Shown here one piece after another: positions 33,164-33,800 of a stretch of 33,800 bases of DNA (position 1 is its first letter; each line of letters starts with the position of its first letter). The notes under the pieces are model-generated. The model searched no databases, was not told the origin of the DNA, and saw only the letters and a program-made list of their open reading frames with translations. The stretch is from an uncultured Lachnobacterium sp. (lineage in GTDB: Bacteria > Bacillota > Clostridia > Lachnospirales > Lachnospiraceae), in assembly GCA_937889225.1 (NCBI GenBank), contig CALAST010000044.1, positions 1 through 33,800 on the forward strand, in the 5' to 3' direction. Made by a program: the position numbers and the translations under genes.

Positions 33164-33724
33164 CTAACTTACTATTTCATTATTATTTATTTCTGAAAAA
33201 TCAATTTCTAAATCTTCATAAATTCCTGCTTTGATTTTATCTGCAAAAGAGTATTCTTCCATTGTTTCATTTTCAAAATTATGAACCATAATTCTGTTTT
33301 TCATAGGATCAACAATCCAATATTCACGAACTCCAGAGGTACAATATTTCAATAATTTCACCATATAATCCATACGTTTGCTACTTGGTGATACAATTTC
33401 AATAATCCAATCAGGCGCACCTTTGCAACCACGACCATTTTCTAATTTGTTTTTATCGCAAATGACGGAAATATCCGGCTCAACGTAGGTTTTATTATCT
33501 GCATTTAAAAATACTGCAAAAGGTGCAGAAAATACCATACAGTTTCCTTTTTTCGTATCAATATATTGGTCAATTTTGCTCGCTAATTTAGTATTTAAAT
33601 ATTGATGTCTTATATTTGGCGGAGACATATTATAAATAACACCGTCAATCAGTTCTGCACGTTGACCATCCGGGAGAGAATAAATATACTCCGTTGTATA
33701 GGATATGTTTTTTAATGCTTCCAT
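33164..33724 (-). CDS. Uma2-family (DUF820) PD-(D/E)XK nuclease-like protein
   Basis: Protein of 186 aa in the Uma2 family, which has a restriction-endonuclease-like fold. Motif order fits: YVEPDISV (about 80-87, D84), DWIIEIVSPSS (105-115, E109) and a lysine-rich helix KLLKY (123-127), followed by YWIVDP. N-terminal TEYIYSLPDGQRAELIDGVIYNMSPPN is a standard opening. Start has GGAG nine bases before ATG. The family is abundant in cyanobacteria and mobile DNA but its biological role is poorly known. It ends only seven bases before the Cys-rich remnant, and a strong palindrome lies upstream (33751-33787). No partner gene such as a methylase or toxin is seen. Confidence 0.9.
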   Translation of the reverse strand: MEALKNISYTTEYIYSLPDGQRAELIDGVIYNMSPPNIRHQYLNTKLASKIDQYIDTKKGNCMVFSAPFAVFLNADNKTYVEPDISVICDKNKLENGRGCKGAPDWIIEIVSPSSKRMDYMVKLLKYCTSGVREYWIVDPMKNRIMVHNFENETMEEYSFADKIKAGIYEDLEIDFSEINNNEIVS

Positions 33725-33750
33725 AAAATCATACTCCTTTTTTGTTTATT

Positions 33751-33787
33751 GTACCAAGTCGCTAGCGCGACGGCTAGCCCTTAGTAC
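33751..33787. repeat. Strong palindrome at the window edge
   Basis: GTACCAAG (33751-33758) pairs with CTTAGTAC (33780-33787) with one mismatch, and GCTAGC pairs with GCTAGC around a GC-rich loop (GCGACG). It lies 27 bases upstream of the Uma2 start, and is followed by TTTCGCTAC, which also ends the repeat at 3000-3035. GC content is higher than the surroundings. Confidence 0.6.
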
Positions 33788-33800
33788 ATAATTTCGCTAC

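Noticed and set aside
1..33800. CRISPR arrays, tRNA, rRNA, transposases, phage genes
   Set aside because: No regularly spaced direct repeats, no tRNA-type T-loop (GGTTCGAAT), no rRNA-like stretch and no integrase or transposase frame was seen.

Overview
The window looks like chromosomal DNA of an anaerobic, low-GC Firmicute, most likely a gut Lachnospiraceae-type Clostridia. This rests on the AT-rich sequence, strong GGAGG ribosome-binding sites, an oxygen-independent class III ribonucleotide reductase (nrdD/nrdG), a GH3/GH2/GPH-symporter sugar locus, and BmrCD/TM287-288-type ABC exporters. The placement is inferred from gene content. No rRNA, tRNA, CRISPR array, transposase or phage gene was seen. 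The window opens inside a symporter gene and ends just upstream of a Uma2-type gene.

Layout. (1) 1-6089, minus: glycan operon of a membrane-anchored GH3 enzyme, a cytoplasmic GH2 enzyme and a GPH-family sugar symporter. (2) 6402-10365, minus: housekeeping genes asnA, nadE and hslO. (3) 10645-11721, plus: unrecognised two-TM protein. (4) 11950-12912, minus: MraY/WecA-family transferase, divergent from a DRE-TIM aldolase-like gene at 13168-14139. (5) 14423-18062, minus: nrdD and nrdG separated by a class III Fic AMP-transferase gene, with a promoter carrying a pair of NrdR-like boxes. (6) 18366-22789: marR-type regulator divergent from two translationally coupled ABC half-transporters. (7) 23009-27283, minus: four genes alternating TIM-barrel isomerase/epimerase and Gfo/Idh/MocA oxidoreductase families, probably one sugar or cyclitol pathway. 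(8) 27396-31617, minus: hflX followed by three tightly coupled genes (HxxxDG acyltransferase, zinc-ribbon membrane protein, HSL-type esterase). (9) 31746-33724, minus: TPR lipoprotein, a Cys-rich gene remnant and a Uma2 protein.

How the genes work together. In the glycan operon, GH3 is predicted to act outside the membrane, the symporter to import the product and GH2 to finish cleavage inside. The four-gene cluster has the parts of a keto-sugar route (oxidise a hydroxyl with NAD, then epimerise, eliminate or cleave), comparable in family content to E. coli ycjSR, inositol (iol) and DgpA/DgpC C-deglycosylation systems, but its substrate is unknown. The hflX-linked acyltransferase/membrane protein/esterase trio looks like an uncharacterised acyl-ester system and, with the redox sugar cluster, is the best candidate here for undescribed biology.

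Non-coding structure. Several genes have imperfect palindromes 50-120 bases upstream of their starts, including a three-copy related hairpin family (3000-3035, 6163-6203, 15646-15694). A roughly 106-base long inverted repeat (14204-14309) looks like a MITE or very long terminator and contains sequences resembling NrdR boxes. Start codons for many genes were moved inward from the longest reading frame because the internal ATG has the ribosome-binding site.
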